A DNA stretch of 64,000 bases, taken from Thermomonospora catenispora. GTDB lineage: Bacteria > Actinomycetota > Actinomycetes > Streptosporangiales > Streptosporangiaceae. The position numbers and the translations under genes were made by a program. Shown one piece after another: positions 56,107-64,000 of this stretch. Under the pieces are notes generated by a model. It was not told where the DNA came from and ran no database searches. It saw only the letters and a list, made by a program, of their open reading frames with translations. How positions within the stretch are numbered: the stretch's first letter is position 1; each line of letters starts with the position of its first letter. The stretch is from the NCBI RefSeq assembly GCF_006363815.1, contig NZ_RRYT01000002.1, positions 1 to 64,000 on the forward strand. The letters are read 5' to 3'.

Positions 56107-57255
56107 TCACAGGTAGAAGCCGCCCTCGGCGCCGGTGGAGCGGGCCGTCGCGCCGGGGAGCCGCTCCCCGTTGCGGATCGCGATCAGCTCGGCCAACGTG
56201 GCCCCGTGCGGGCCGATCCGCGCCGGATCGGCGTCCTCACCCAGCCAGCGCATCGCCTCGGCGCGCGTCAGCGGGCCCACCTCGATCTGCGCCAGGCAGC
56301 GGCCGGGACGCACCACCGCCGGGTGCAGCTGGGCCAGGTTCTCGTTGGTGGTGATCGCCACCAGCACGTCCCGGCCCTGGCCGAGCATCCCGTCGGTCAG
56401 GTTGAGCAGCCGGGACAGGCCCTGCCCGGCGGACTGCTTGGCCTCCCCCCGGATCAGCTCGTCGCAGTCCTCCAGGATCAGCAGCCGCCACCGCCGGGAG
56501 GAGCTCTCCTCATCGGCGCCGACCGCCACGTGCATCAAGTAGCCGGGGTCGCTGAACAGCACCTCCGGATCCAGCACGCAGTCCGCCTGGCACCAGCCCG
56601 CCCAGGCGCGGGCCAGCGCCCGCAGCGCGGTGGTCTTGCCGGTGCCCGGAGGACCGTGCAGCAGCAACAGCCGGCCGGTGATCCTGCCGGGCTCCAACGC
56701 CATCACCGCGTCCAGCGCCTCGGCGACCGGGGCGGTGTAGTTGCCCCGGATGTCGGCCCAGGCGTCCGCGGAGATCACCCGCTGGCGGCGGCGCGGCATG
56801 GGCTGGGAGTGGTGCCAGAACCCCATCTCCACCTTGGTGTCGTCGGTGACCGGCGGAGCCGTGGCGTCCCGCACCGCCTCCTCCAGCACCGAGGCGGCCA
56901 GCTCCTTGGTGACCGCCGACACCGCCACGTACGCGGTGCCCTCGGACCACCGGTTGGACAGCAGCATCCAGCCGTCGCCGGCCGCCAGCACCGAGTGCTT
57001 GTTGTCCTCGCTGGCCTCCCGCAGCACCCGGCTGCCGGCGGGACGCAGCAGCGCGTTCGGCTTGACGTGCTCCAACCGGGTGGACTTGGACCACGGGTGC
57101 TCGCCGCTGACGAACGGACGCAGCGACAGCACGTCCATCACATCGGCGGGGGAGTTGGTGTCGTCCAGATTGAGGGCGAGGGACGTCCCCGGATCGGGCT
57201 CGGCCCCGGCGGTCTCGACGAGGTGCAAGATCTCCTGCGGACCTTCCTGGGACAT
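56107..57255 (-). CDS. AAA ATPase with N-terminal DUF5925-type domain
   Basis: Protein of 382 residues from ATG 57255, preferred over 57261 because GAAGG is then seven bases away. The N-terminal half is an uncharacterised domain resembling DUF5925. The C-terminal AAA+ core has Walker A LLLLHGPPGTGKTTALRAL, Walker B RLLILEDCDEL, the sensor-1 ITTNEN and an arginine-finger region VVRPGRCLAQIEV. Such ATPases remodel proteins or complexes. No partner gene is evident; it lies between two unrelated metabolic genes. Confidence 0.85.
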   Translation of the reverse strand: MSQEGPQEILHLVETAGAEPDPGTSLALNLDDTNSPADVMDVLSLRPFVSGEHPWSKSTRLEHVKPNALLRPAGSRVLREASEDNKHSVLAAGDGWMLLSNRWSEGTAYVAVSAVTKELAASVLEEAVRDATAPPVTDDTKVEMGFWHHSQPMPRRRQRVISADAWADIRGNYTAPVAEALDAVMALEPGRITGRLLLLHGPPGTGKTTALRALARAWAGWCQADCVLDPEVLFSDPGYLMHVAVGADEESSSRRWRLLILEDCDELIRGEAKQSAGQGLSRLLNLTDGMLGQGRDVLVAITTNENLAQLHPAVVRPGRCLAQIEVGPLTRAEAMRWLGEDADPARIGPHGATLAELIAIRNGERLPGATARSTGAEGGFYL

Positions 57256-57326
57256 GGCCATGCCTTCGATGATCAGGTGTCGCCCGCAAGGACGTCCACC
57301 GAATTCCGGTCCCTGATGTCTGGCCC

Positions 57327-58004
57327 TCAGGGAAGTTTCCAGTCGACCGGCTGCCCGCCCTGCTGCTCCAGCAGCCGGTTGGCGCGGCTGAACGGGCGCG
57401 AGCCGAAGAACCCCCGATCGGCCGACATCGGGCTGGGATGCGCCGACTCGATGCACGGCACCTGCCCCAGCAGCGGCTTGAGGCTGCGGGCCTGCCGCCC
57501 CCACAGGATCGCCACCAGCGGCCCGCCTCGGGCCGCCAGCGCGCGGATGGCCTGCTCGGTGACCTCCTCCCAGCCCTTGCCCTGGTGGGAGGCGGGCTTG
57601 CCGGGCCGCACCGTCAGCACCCTGTTGAGCAGCAGCACGCCCTGCCGCGTCCACGGGGTCAGATCACCGGTGCTCGGCTCGGGATGACCCAGATCGGCCT
57701 GGTACTCGCGGAAGATGTTGACCAGGCTGGCCGGGAGCGGGCGCACGTGCGGGGCGACCGAGAAGCTCAACCCCACCGGGTGGCCGGGCGTCGGATAGGG
57801 GTCCTGGCCGACGATCAGCACCCGCACATCGGCGAAGGGCTGCTGGAACGCCCGCAGGATGTGCTCCCCGGCGGGCAGATAGCTGCGTCCGGCCGCGACC
57901 TCGGCGCGCAGGAAGTCCCCCATCGCCGCGATGCGTCCGGCCACCGGCTCCAGCGCCCGTGCCCATCCCGCCTCGACGATCTCCGAAAGCGGCCGTCGCG
58001 TCAT
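57327..58004 (-). CDS. ung: Uracil-DNA glycosylase, family 1
   Basis: Removes uracil from DNA. It is 225 residues from ATG 58004. The water-activating loop [18 protein letters not shown] (about 67-84) carries the catalytic Asp. [21 protein letters not shown] is the Leu-loop region with the His, and the Ile/Leu-Asn pocket (LLLNRVLTV) is present. The frame allows 30 more residues, but homologues begin here and a TAGGGT box lies seven bases before ATG 58004. The gene stands alone. Confidence 0.95.
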   Translation of the reverse strand: MTRRPLSEIVEAGWARALEPVAGRIAAMGDFLRAEVAAGRSYLPAGEHILRAFQQPFADVRVLIVGQDPYPTPGHPVGLSFSVAPHVRPLPASLVNIFREYQADLGHPEPSTGDLTPWTRQGVLLLNRVLTVRPGKPASHQGKGWEEVTEQAIRALAARGGPLVAILWGRQARSLKPLLGQVPCIESAHPSPMSADRGFFGSRPFSRANRLLEQQGGQPVDWKLP

Positions 58005-58011
58005 ACCGGCC

Positions 58012-58017
58012 ACCCTA
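58012..58017 (-). promoter_or_regulatory. -10 box of a leaderless promoter for ung
   Basis: TAGGGT on the minus strand ends seven bases before ATG 58004. Confidence 0.55.
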
Positions 58018-58106
58018 GTGCCATGATCATGGTCGGCGCAGCCCGATCCCGCCGGGACGGGGACACGGGCGGACGACCGCGGCGACTCCCGCAAGACCCC
58101 CGAATA

Positions 58107-58133
58107 CGTTAAGTGTTCTCACGGACGCGTTAA
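58107..58133. promoter_or_regulatory. GTTAAG direct repeat with AGTG/TCAC pair upstream of the wax-ester synthase
   Basis: GTTAAG at 58107-58112 and 58128-58133. AGTG-TTC-TCAC lies between. It matches the arrangement at 35688-35715 and lies about 100 bases before ATG 58230. Confidence 0.4.
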
Positions 58134-58229
58134 GTCGAGGTTACTTCCTGTTCTCCCCGGTTGATTTACCGCCCGGTACCGCTTAGCCCAGAGAACAGGG
58201 CCTGGATTCGAGCACTGCGGGGACGACGT

Positions 58230-59678
58230 ATGCGGCAGCTGACGGCGGTGGACGCCAACTTCCTGAACGTGGAGACCAACACCACCCACGCCCACATCGC
58301 CGGGCTGGGGATCCTGGACACGGCCACCTGCCCGGACGGCCGGATCACCGTCGAGGACCTGGTGGAGCTGATCCGCGAGCGCGCCCACCTGGCCGCCCGC
58401 CCGCTGCGGATGCGGCTGGTCCAGGTGCCGCTCGGGCTGGACCGCCCCTACTGGGAGGACGACCCCGACTTCGACCCGGCCCGGCACGTGTTCGAGATCG
58501 GCCTGCCCGCCCCCGGCACCGCCGCCCAGCTCGCCGACGTGGTGGCGATGCTGCACGAACGCCCGCTGGACCGCACCCGCCCGCTGTGGGAGCTGGTCCT
58601 CATCCAAGGGCTGGCCGGCGGCCGCACCGCCGTCTACATCAAGGTCCACCACGCCGCCGTGGACGGGGTGCTGGCCGCCGAGACGCTGGCCGCGCTGCTG
58701 GACCTGTCGCCGCGGCCGCGCGAACTGCCCCCCGACGACTCCGAGCCGCGGCCCGCGCCCGGCCTGGCCGAACGGCTCGGCACCGGCCTGCTGCGCACCG
58801 CCCTCCACCCGGTCCACGGGCTGCGGATGCTGGCGCGCACCGCCCCGTACCTCGACGAGATCCCCGGGGTGGCGCAGCTCCCCGGCGTGCCGTCGATGGC
58901 GCGGGCGCTGCAGGGGATGCTGGGCCGCGAGGACGTGGCGCCGCTGCCCAGGGTCACCGCCCCGCCCACCCCGTTCAACGGGACGATCAGCGCGCGCCGG
59001 TCGGTGGCGTTCGGCGAGCTGCCGCTGGAGGAGGTCAAACGGATCCGCCGAGAGCTGGGCGGCAGCGTCAACGACGTGGTGATGGCGCTGGTCGCCGGCG
59101 CCTTGAACCGCTGGCTGGACAAACGCGGAGAACTGCCCGACCAGCCGCTGGTGGTGGCGGTGCCGGTGTCGCTGCGGCGCGGGGAGTCCGGGGACTGTGA
59201 GGCCGGCAACCGGCTCTCGGCGATGGTCGCGCCGCTGGCCACCCACGTGTTCGACCCCGCCGAACGGTTCGCCGCCGTGCGCGCCGACCTGGCGGCGGCC
59301 AAACGCAGGTTCGCCCAGTCCTCGGGCGGCTGGCTGGAGGGTCTCAGCGAGCTGCTGCCCGCCCCGCTGGCCGGCCCGGTGCTGCGGCTGGCCGTGCAGG
59401 CGCTGCCCACCGACCACCTGCGGCCGGTCAACCTGATGGTGTCGAACGTGCCCGGCCCGAACTTCCCGCTCTACCTGTGCAGGGCGCGCGTGCTGGGCTA
59501 CTTCCCGATCTCGGTGATCAGCGACCTGACCGGCGGGCTCAACATCACCGTGCTGTCCTACGACGGCAGGCTGGACGTGGGCGTCGTCGCCTGCCGGTCG
59601 ATGATCCCCGACCCGTGGGAGATCGTCGACCTCCTCGACGACGCGCTCAGCGAGCTGAAGAGCCTCCTCCGGGACTGA
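58230..59678 (+). CDS. Wax ester synthase/diacylglycerol acyltransferase (WS/DGAT)
   Basis: Makes triacylglycerol or wax ester storage lipid from acyl-CoA. It is 482 residues. The catalytic HHxxxDG motif is HHAAVDG at 140-146, and PLW at 118-120 is a second family motif. NDVVMALVAGALNRWL and NLMVSNVPGPNFPLYLCRARV are conserved further on. The start ATG 58230 has GGGGACG upstream. Many actinobacteria carry several copies; this one is alone, so its lipid specificity is unknown. A BldD-like box lies upstream. Confidence 0.92.
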   Translation: MRQLTAVDANFLNVETNTTHAHIAGLGILDTATCPDGRITVEDLVELIRERAHLAARPLRMRLVQVPLGLDRPYWEDDPDFDPARHVFEIGLPAPGTAAQLADVVAMLHERPLDRTRPLWELVLIQGLAGGRTAVYIKVHHAAVDGVLAAETLAALLDLSPRPRELPPDDSEPRPAPGLAERLGTGLLRTALHPVHGLRMLARTAPYLDEIPGVAQLPGVPSMARALQGMLGREDVAPLPRVTAPPTPFNGTISARRSVAFGELPLEEVKRIRRELGGSVNDVVMALVAGALNRWLDKRGELPDQPLVVAVPVSLRRGESGDCEAGNRLSAMVAPLATHVFDPAERFAAVRADLAAAKRRFAQSSGGWLEGLSELLPAPLAGPVLRLAVQALPTDHLRPVNLMVSNVPGPNFPLYLCRARVLGYFPISVISDLTGGLNITVLSYDGRLDVGVVACRSMIPDPWEIVDLLDDALSELKSLLRD

Positions 59679-60687
59679 GCAGGGCGTCGCGGTGCCGCCA
59701 GGCCAGGCGGAGCGCGGCGGCGCCGGCCGGCTGCATGGGCCGCGGCACCGAGCCGTCGAACCGGGCGAACGTCACCCGGCCCTCGGCGTTCTCCCCGACC
59801 AGGGCGCCGAACAGCTCGGCGAACGCCTCGTCCTCGACCACCACCGCGGTCAGCAGATCCACCGCGAGCGTCAACGGGTCGACCCCCAGCCCGAGGAGCC
59901 GGACCCGCACCGCCCCGCTCCGCCGTGCCTCCTCCAGGCGCCGGAAGAACGGCCATCGGGCGTGCGAGAAACCCGGGCCGTACTCCTCCGCCGCGCCCAG
60001 GAACTCCTCGGCGTACTCCCGCGCCATGCAGTGCCACAGGTCCAGGTCCTCGTGGGGGTCGCCGGTCGCGGGCTGGAACACCCCCACCGGCATCACCTGG
60101 TGCAGCCCGCCCGCGTGCGCCACCTTCGCCGGATCCCGCCAGTGCAGCACATAGTCGCCGGCCCCGCGCCGGATGGTGACGGTCGTGATCGCCGGCAGCG
60201 CCGCCCGCCGGGACAGGTCGCACGGATCCCCGATCGCCGACCGCAGCGGCAGCCCGGGCGTCCCGGCGGCCAGCTCGTGCGCGACGGCCTCGCCGACGTC
60301 CACGCCCTGGAAATAGGACGCCATCGTCAGCCGCAGCTCGGCGAACCCGGCGAGAGCGGCGGACAGCAGCCGGTAGGCGGGCCGGTCCTCGAACACGGCC
60401 GGCGGGGCCAGCGCCTCCAGGGCCGCGCTGTAGGTGCGATGTCCCGCGGGCAGCTCGGCCTCCGCCCCCGTCACCGCCGGGGCCGGCGCGCGGTCCTCCC
60501 AGACGAGCCGCACCGACTCCAGCGGCATCGGCTCCGCGGCGATCCACTCCGGACGGGTCAGCAGTGCCGTGCCCGCGACGCGGTGCGCGCCGGGGTAGAG
60601 CCGAGCGGCGACCTCGCCCAGCTCCGCCCGCCGCTCGTCGAGCCTCCGGCGCCGCTCGAGCCAGCACCGCTCCTCCGCCGTCGTCAT
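59647..60687 (-). CDS. Uncharacterised actinobacterial protein with a Nudix-like segment
   Basis: Protein of 346 residues, not firmly recognised. The middle part (AITTVTIRRGAGDYVLHWRDPAKVAHAGGLHQVMPVGVFQPATGDPHEDLDLWHCMAREYAEEFLG) resembles a Nudix fold, with a REYAEEFLG stretch close to the REUXEEXGU core but with one residue shifted. Comparable segments occur at the C-terminus of some actinobacterial regulators. No DNA-binding or membrane region is seen. It overlaps the 3' end of the wax-ester synthase by 32 bases in a tail-to-tail arrangement. Enzymatic activity is uncertain. Confidence 0.6.
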   Translation of the reverse strand: MTTAEERCWLERRRRLDERRAELGEVAARLYPGAHRVAGTALLTRPEWIAAEPMPLESVRLVWEDRAPAPAVTGAEAELPAGHRTYSAALEALAPPAVFEDRPAYRLLSAALAGFAELRLTMASYFQGVDVGEAVAHELAAGTPGLPLRSAIGDPCDLSRRAALPAITTVTIRRGAGDYVLHWRDPAKVAHAGGLHQVMPVGVFQPATGDPHEDLDLWHCMAREYAEEFLGAAEEYGPGFSHARWPFFRRLEEARRSGAVRVRLLGLGVDPLTLAVDLLTAVVVEDEAFAELFGALVGENAEGRVTFARFDGSVPRPMQPAGAAALRLAWRHRDALLSPGGGSSAR

Positions 60688-60784
60688 CGGCCGCCTCCCC
60701 TCCGCCGCGCCCGCCCCATCCTGTCGCGTCGGCCCGCCGGGCCGGAGGAGGGCGGCGACGAGGGCCGACGGAACCGGGGGAGGG

Positions 60785-60915
60785 GGGCGGATCGTCCTCG
60801 CTCGGCCGGCGCCTCGCTCCGGTGGGGGTGTTGGGTGTGGGGGAGGACCCCCACGCCCCCCTTGTAGGGGCGGATCATCCTCGCTCGGCCGGCGCCTCGC
60901 TCCGATGATCCGCCC
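60785..60915. repeat. Direct and inverted repeats downstream of lpdA
   Basis: A 37-bp unit (beginning GGGCGGATC and ending GCCTCGCTCCG) occurs at 60785-60821 and 60868-60904, with one mismatch (offset 83). The second copy is part of a palindrome: GGGCGGATCATC (60868-60879) pairs with GATGATCCGCCC 36 bases later. It is a REP-like extragenic element or a transcription terminator for lpdA on the minus strand. Confidence 0.75.
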
Positions 60916-60977
60916 CCCTCCCCGCGCATCGTCGTTCTTCCGGCGGGGTCCGGGCGCCGGATGCCGGGGTCAGGCGA

Positions 60978-62384
60978 TCAGAAGTTGATCATGTGGCCGG
61001 CCAGGCCGTGGATCGCCTCCTTGACCGCCTCGCTCAGCGTGGGGTGGGCGTGCACGTTGCGGGCCACCTCGTGCACGGTCAGGTCCCACTGCTGGGCCAG
61101 CGTCAGCTCCGGCAGCAGCTCGGTCACGTCCGGGCCGATCATGTGGGCGCCCAGCAGCTCGCCGTACTTGGCGTCGCAGATGACCTTCACGAAGCCGTTG
61201 GGGTCGCCCAGGCCGTGCGACTTGCCGTTGGCGGTGAACGGGAACTTGGCCACCTTGACGTCGAAGCCCTTCTCGCGGGCCTGCGCCTCGGTGTAGCCGA
61301 AGCTGGCCACCTGCGGCTGGCAGTAGGTGGCCCGCGGGATCATCACGAAGTCCAGCTCCATCGTCTCGGCGTCGGCGATGGTCTCGGCCGCGATGATGCC
61401 CATCGACTCGGCGGCGTGCGCCAGCATCAGCTTGGCGGTCACGTCGCCGATCGCGAAGATGTGCGGCACGCTGGTGCGTCCCCGGGCGTCCACGTCGATC
61501 GCGCCGCGCTCGGTCAGCCTGACCCCGGTCTTCTCCAGGCCGTAGCCCTCCACGTTCGGAGCGAACCCGATGGCCTGCAGGACCTTGTCGGCCTCCAGCG
61601 TCCGCTGCGCGCCGTCCTTGCCGGCCACGGTGACCTTGACCCGGTCGCCGGAGTCGTCGATGCCTTCCACCCGGGTGGAGGTGAGCACCTCGATGCCCAT
61701 CTTGCGGTAGCGGCGGGCCAGCTCCTTGGACACCTCGGCGTCCTCGCCCGGCAGCGCCCGGTCCAGGAACTCGACGATGGTGACCTTGACGCCGTAGTTG
61801 TGCAGCACGTAGCCGAACTCGATGCCGATCGCGCCGGCGCCGACGATGACGATGCTCTCCGGCAGCTTCTCGTCGAGGATCTGCTGCTCGTAGGTCACCA
61901 CCCGCTCCGACAGCGAGGTGCCCGGCAGCAGCCGGGGGTGCGCGCCGGTGGCGATGATGCAGTGGTCGAAGGTGACCGTCTGGGGTGCGCCGCCGCCGGA
62001 GGGCGCCACCTGGACGGTGTGCGGGTCGAGGAACGTCCCCCGGCCCTCGAACTCGGTGATCCCGTTCTTCTTCATCAGGTAGTGGACGCCCTTGACCCGG
62101 CCTTCGGCGACCTGGCGGCTGCGCTGGAACGCCGCCCCGTAGTCGAACCGGACCTCCCCGTCCACCTCGATGCCGAACAGTTTGCGTTCGTTGGTGAAGA
62201 TGTGCGCCAGCTCGGCGTTGCGCAGCAGGGCCTTGGAGGGGATGCAGCCCACGTTCAGGCAGACCCCGCCCCAGTAGCGCTCCTCGATGATCGCCGTCTT
62301 GAGCCCGAGCTGTGCCGACCGGATCGCGGCGACATACCCACCCGGGCCCGCGCCCAGGACCACAACGTCAAAGTGAGTGCTCAT
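60978..62384 (-). CDS. lpdA: Dihydrolipoyl dehydrogenase
   Basis: Re-oxidises the lipoyl group of 2-oxoacid dehydrogenases and of the glycine cleavage system (L-protein). It is 468 residues from ATG 62384. FAD motif [10 protein letters not shown] (11-20), redox disulfide Cys42/Cys47 in [13 protein letters not shown], and a second Rossmann NAD motif ([12 protein letters not shown]). The C-terminal [13 protein letters not shown] holds the catalytic His-Glu pair. The frame stays open for 1 kb upstream, but this ATG has a TATCGT box seven bases before it. The L-protein for the gcv operon in this window may be this one. Confidence 0.96.
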   Translation of the reverse strand: MSTHFDVVVLGAGPGGYVAAIRSAQLGLKTAIIEERYWGGVCLNVGCIPSKALLRNAELAHIFTNERKLFGIEVDGEVRFDYGAAFQRSRQVAEGRVKGVHYLMKKNGITEFEGRGTFLDPHTVQVAPSGGGAPQTVTFDHCIIATGAHPRLLPGTSLSERVVTYEQQILDEKLPESIVIVGAGAIGIEFGYVLHNYGVKVTIVEFLDRALPGEDAEVSKELARRYRKMGIEVLTSTRVEGIDDSGDRVKVTVAGKDGAQRTLEADKVLQAIGFAPNVEGYGLEKTGVRLTERGAIDVDARGRTSVPHIFAIGDVTAKLMLAHAAESMGIIAAETIADAETMELDFVMIPRATYCQPQVASFGYTEAQAREKGFDVKVAKFPFTANGKSHGLGDPNGFVKVICDAKYGELLGAHMIGPDVTELLPELTLAQQWDLTVHEVARNVHAHPTLSEAVKEAIHGLAGHMINF

Positions 62385-62391
62385 TCTTCGG

Positions 62392-62397
62392 ACGATA
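62392..62397 (-). promoter_or_regulatory. -10 box of a leaderless promoter for lpdA
   Basis: TATCGT on the minus strand ends seven bases before ATG 62384. Confidence 0.5.
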
Positions 62398-62458
62398 TGC
62401 GCCCGGGCGGGCCCCCGCATCTCGGAGGTCCGCCCGGCCCCGGGGAAGAGGGGCGAGA

Positions 62459-63337
62459 TCACACCCGGATCTCCAGGGTGCAGCACTTCGGGCCGCCCCC
62501 GGCCTTGCGCAGCTCCGACAGATCCACGGGAACGGGCTCGTAGCCATGCCGCCGCAGCTGTGCGATCAGCCGCTGCGCCTCGGCGTTGATCACCACGTGC
62601 CGGCCGTCGCAGACCGCGTTCAGCCCCAGCACCGCCGCGTCGTCCTCGTCGGCGATCAGCGCGTCCGGGAACAGCCGTTCCAACACCGCTCGGCTGCCGG
62701 GGGAGAACGCCCCGGGGTAGTAGGCGACGTTCCGGCCGTCCAGGGGGAACAGCGCGGTGTCCAGGTGGTAGAACCGCGGGTCCACCAGCCGCAGCGTCAC
62801 CACCGGGCGGCCCAGGAACTCCTGCGCCTCCTGGTGCGCGGCGACCTCGGTGCGGAACCCGGTCCCGGCCAGGATCAGCTCGTCCAGCACCAGGAAGTCG
62901 CCCTCGCCCTCGTTGACGTGCTCCGCCTCCAGCACCTCGGTGAACCCGTTGTCGCGGAACCATGCGGCATAGGCGGGGCCTTCGGCCGCCCGCTCGGCGT
63001 GCCGGAACCGCGCCCCGTACACCCGTCCGTCGACCACCAGCGCGCCGTTGGCGGCGAACACCATGTCCGGCAGGCCCTCGACCGGCTCGATCAGCTCGAC
63101 CCGGTGCCCGAGCTCCAGATAGGTCTCGCGCAGCGCCTCCCACTGGGCCGCCGCCCGGTCCCGGTCGGCGCCGGCCTCCGGGTCCATCCACGGGTTGATC
63201 GCGTAGGTGACCGCGAAGTGCTCGGGAGGACACATCAGGAAGCGACGAGGCGACGCCTTCCGCGCGGTGGGCTCGGAGGCGACGCCGGCGGATGCGGCGG
63301 GGCCGGTCGTCGGCTCCATCGCCGGCGAAACGGTCAT
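62459..63337 (-). CDS. ddaH: Dimethylargininase/amidinotransferase-family hydrolase
   Basis: Guanidine-modifying enzyme of 292 residues resembling dimethylarginine dimethylaminohydrolase. Family motifs are [51 protein letters not shown] (catalytic His) and a C-terminal [11 protein letters not shown] with the nucleophilic Cys near residue 285. The sequence opens with about 25 loose Ala/Thr-rich residues. CAGGAG is seven bases before the ATG. A three-half-site palindrome upstream suggests its own control. An arginine-deiminase-like role is also possible. Confidence 0.85.
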   Translation of the reverse strand: MTVSPAMEPTTGPAASAGVASEPTARKASPRRFLMCPPEHFAVTYAINPWMDPEAGADRDRAAAQWEALRETYLELGHRVELIEPVEGLPDMVFAANGALVVDGRVYGARFRHAERAAEGPAYAAWFRDNGFTEVLEAEHVNEGEGDFLVLDELILAGTGFRTEVAAHQEAQEFLGRPVVTLRLVDPRFYHLDTALFPLDGRNVAYYPGAFSPGSRAVLERLFPDALIADEDDAAVLGLNAVCDGRHVVINAEAQRLIAQLRRHGYEPVPVDLSELRKAGGGPKCCTLEIRV

Positions 63338-63375
63338 ACGGGCTCCTGTCCACTGAATCTGGCCGATACAGCACG

Positions 63376-63410
63376 GGCTTACGATCCGTAAGCCTAAGAA
63401 CCGGTAAGCC
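63376..63410. promoter_or_regulatory. Operator-like palindrome upstream of ddaH
   Basis: GGCTTACG-ATC-CGTAAGCC (63376-63394) is a perfect 8-bp inverted repeat. A third half-site, GGTAAGCC, follows at 63403-63410. It lies about 40-70 bases before the ddaH ATG, covering the expected promoter. Confidence 0.65.
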
Positions 63411-63609
63411 CGCCCCCCAAGGCGCCGATCTTGCGAAATGATGGTCGAACATTGCGTCTGCGGCGGCTGTCGCAGTCGATTCGTTGCGCGACGTGGAGGA
63501 ATGCGGTCTATGTCACGTCGTGTTCCTCGGAGCCGCCGGGCCGGGACCGTCCCGGCCTGACATACCGTCGAAAGGGAACTGGCGCGAGTGAGTCAGGAGG
63601 GAGAGCACA

Positions 63610-63966
63610 GTGCGCATCCCCAAGCGCGTCAACGACGCCTGGGACTGGGCGGAGAGCCACGGCCGCGTGACGGCGCTGATCGCGCTGACGCCGATTCTGG
63701 CCGTGGGGGCGCTGTGGTCGCCGGTGCTCGCCGCGTTCGCCTTGGGCGCCCTCGGCGCCGGGGTGGTGACCTACCTGCGGCTCGCTCGGCGGATCGCCCG
63801 GCTGCGGGCGGAGGTGGACGAGCTGTTGCGCGAGACCGGCCGGCTGCGGCAGCGCAACACCATGCTGGCCAGCGGGATCGTGCAGGCCGAGAGCGCGGCC
63901 ACGCAGAAGCTGCTGAGCATCCCCGAACTCAACGAGTACGCCGAGTCCGAGCGCAAGACCGCCTGA
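63610..63966 (+). CDS. Small membrane protein with coiled-coil, unknown function
   Basis: Protein of 118 residues from GTG 63610, with GGAGGGAG well placed. A short N-terminal amphipathic part is followed by one or two transmembrane helices (about 19-57, VTALIALTPILAVGALWSPVLAAFALGALGAGVVTYL). A C-terminal coiled-coil (about 60-85, LARRIARLRAEVDELLRETGRLRQRN) ends in a soluble tail. A TACCGT box about 40 bases upstream is a possible promoter. It is divergent from ddaH. Not a named family to me. Confidence 0.7.
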   Translation: MRIPKRVNDAWDWAESHGRVTALIALTPILAVGALWSPVLAAFALGALGAGVVTYLRLARRIARLRAEVDELLRETGRLRQRNTMLASGIVQAESAATQKLLSIPELNEYAESERKTA

Positions 63967-64000
63967 GGGCGGATCGCCCGAGGCGCCGCACGACCGTGAC

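Noticed and set aside
62385-63452. Upstream extension of the lpdA reading frame by about 350 codons
   Set aside because: The extension is the antiparallel-frame shadow of ddaH. Homologues start at ATG 62384, where a promoter box is also found.
63431-63670. 79-codon ORF between ddaH and the coiled-coil gene
   Set aside because: Arg/Ser-rich product with no ribosome site, overlapping the better supported GTG 63610 gene in another frame.

Overview
The window is a high-GC (well above 70% by eye), gene-dense stretch of a chromosome from a filamentous actinobacterium, most likely a Streptosporangiales/Thermomonosporaceae-type organism (Actinomadura-like). The taxonomic call is an inference. It rests on the GC content, the conserved clpS-DUF2017-mec-cysO-cysM-murI-rph-rdgB order, a complete yrbE-mce operon, MEDS/STAS/anti-sigma genes, and many GTG starts and leaderless promoters. 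No phage, insertion sequence, integrase or CRISPR array was seen.

Layout. 1-2.9 kb: a secreted pappalysin-type metalloprotease (cut by the window edge) and a superfamily 2 helicase. 2.9-5.4 kb (minus): NAD salvage pncB-pncA with gluconate kinase. 5.5-14.6 kb (plus): the conserved housekeeping block of clpS, DUF2017, the JAMM peptidase mec, sulfur carrier cysO and cysM. It is followed by an AbiEii-like orphan, a thioesterase, murI, an MBL hydrolase, rph, rdgB and an L7/L12-like membrane protein, with a CYTH protein on the opposite strand. 14.7-17.4 kb (minus): three genes sharing a MEDS sensor domain fused to STAS, HATPase and STAS. These are followed by an unusual class I tRNA with a UAG anticodon. 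18.2-25.9 kb: Bcp peroxiredoxin, DUF3618, a GH4 glycosidase/PfkB kinase pair, a SIMPL protein, an alanine-racemase-like enzyme, a lipoprotein esterase and purU.

26-35.7 kb: a tiny charged protein, a PgeF/laccase-like protein, a mycothiol-dependent isomerase-like protein, then a glycine operon (gcvT-gcvH-glyA-sdaA, minus) behind a tandem glycine riboswitch. A LOG-like protein, the Rip1 site-2 protease and an exported protein follow. 35.7-36.2 kb holds no obvious gene. It has a BldD-like box, a strongly Shine-Dalgarno-preceded 11-codon ORF and a strong intrinsic terminator. 36.2-43.8 kb: a phosphopantetheinyl transferase, a frameshifted SDR, a TetR divergent from a Baeyer-Villiger-type monooxygenase, two more TetR genes, an MFS exporter and a lytic transglycosylase. 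44.2-53.5 kb: yrbEA-yrbEB-mceABCDEF plus a Mce-associated protein, with most genes overlapping by 1-4 bases. 53.9 kb: a DUF2470/HugZ-like gene directly under a near-perfect DtxR/IdeR iron box. 54.8-64 kb: a Cys/Met-metabolism PLP enzyme, a DUF5925-type AAA ATPase, ung, a wax-ester synthase/DGAT, a Nudix-like orphan, lpdA, a dimethylargininase and a small coiled-coil membrane protein.

How the genes fit together. Glycine is split (GcvT/GcvH, with LpdA as the L-protein encoded elsewhere in the window), rebuilt to serine (GlyA) and deaminated (SdaA), all under glycine sensing. Sulfide is carried by CysO, transferred by CysM and released as cysteine by Mec, behind a possible leader peptide. PncB/PncA recycle nicotinamide. 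The mce operon should form a lipid importer; its ATPase is not in the window. A recurring TANNNT box placed 6-8 bases before the start codon indicates that many transcripts here are leaderless.
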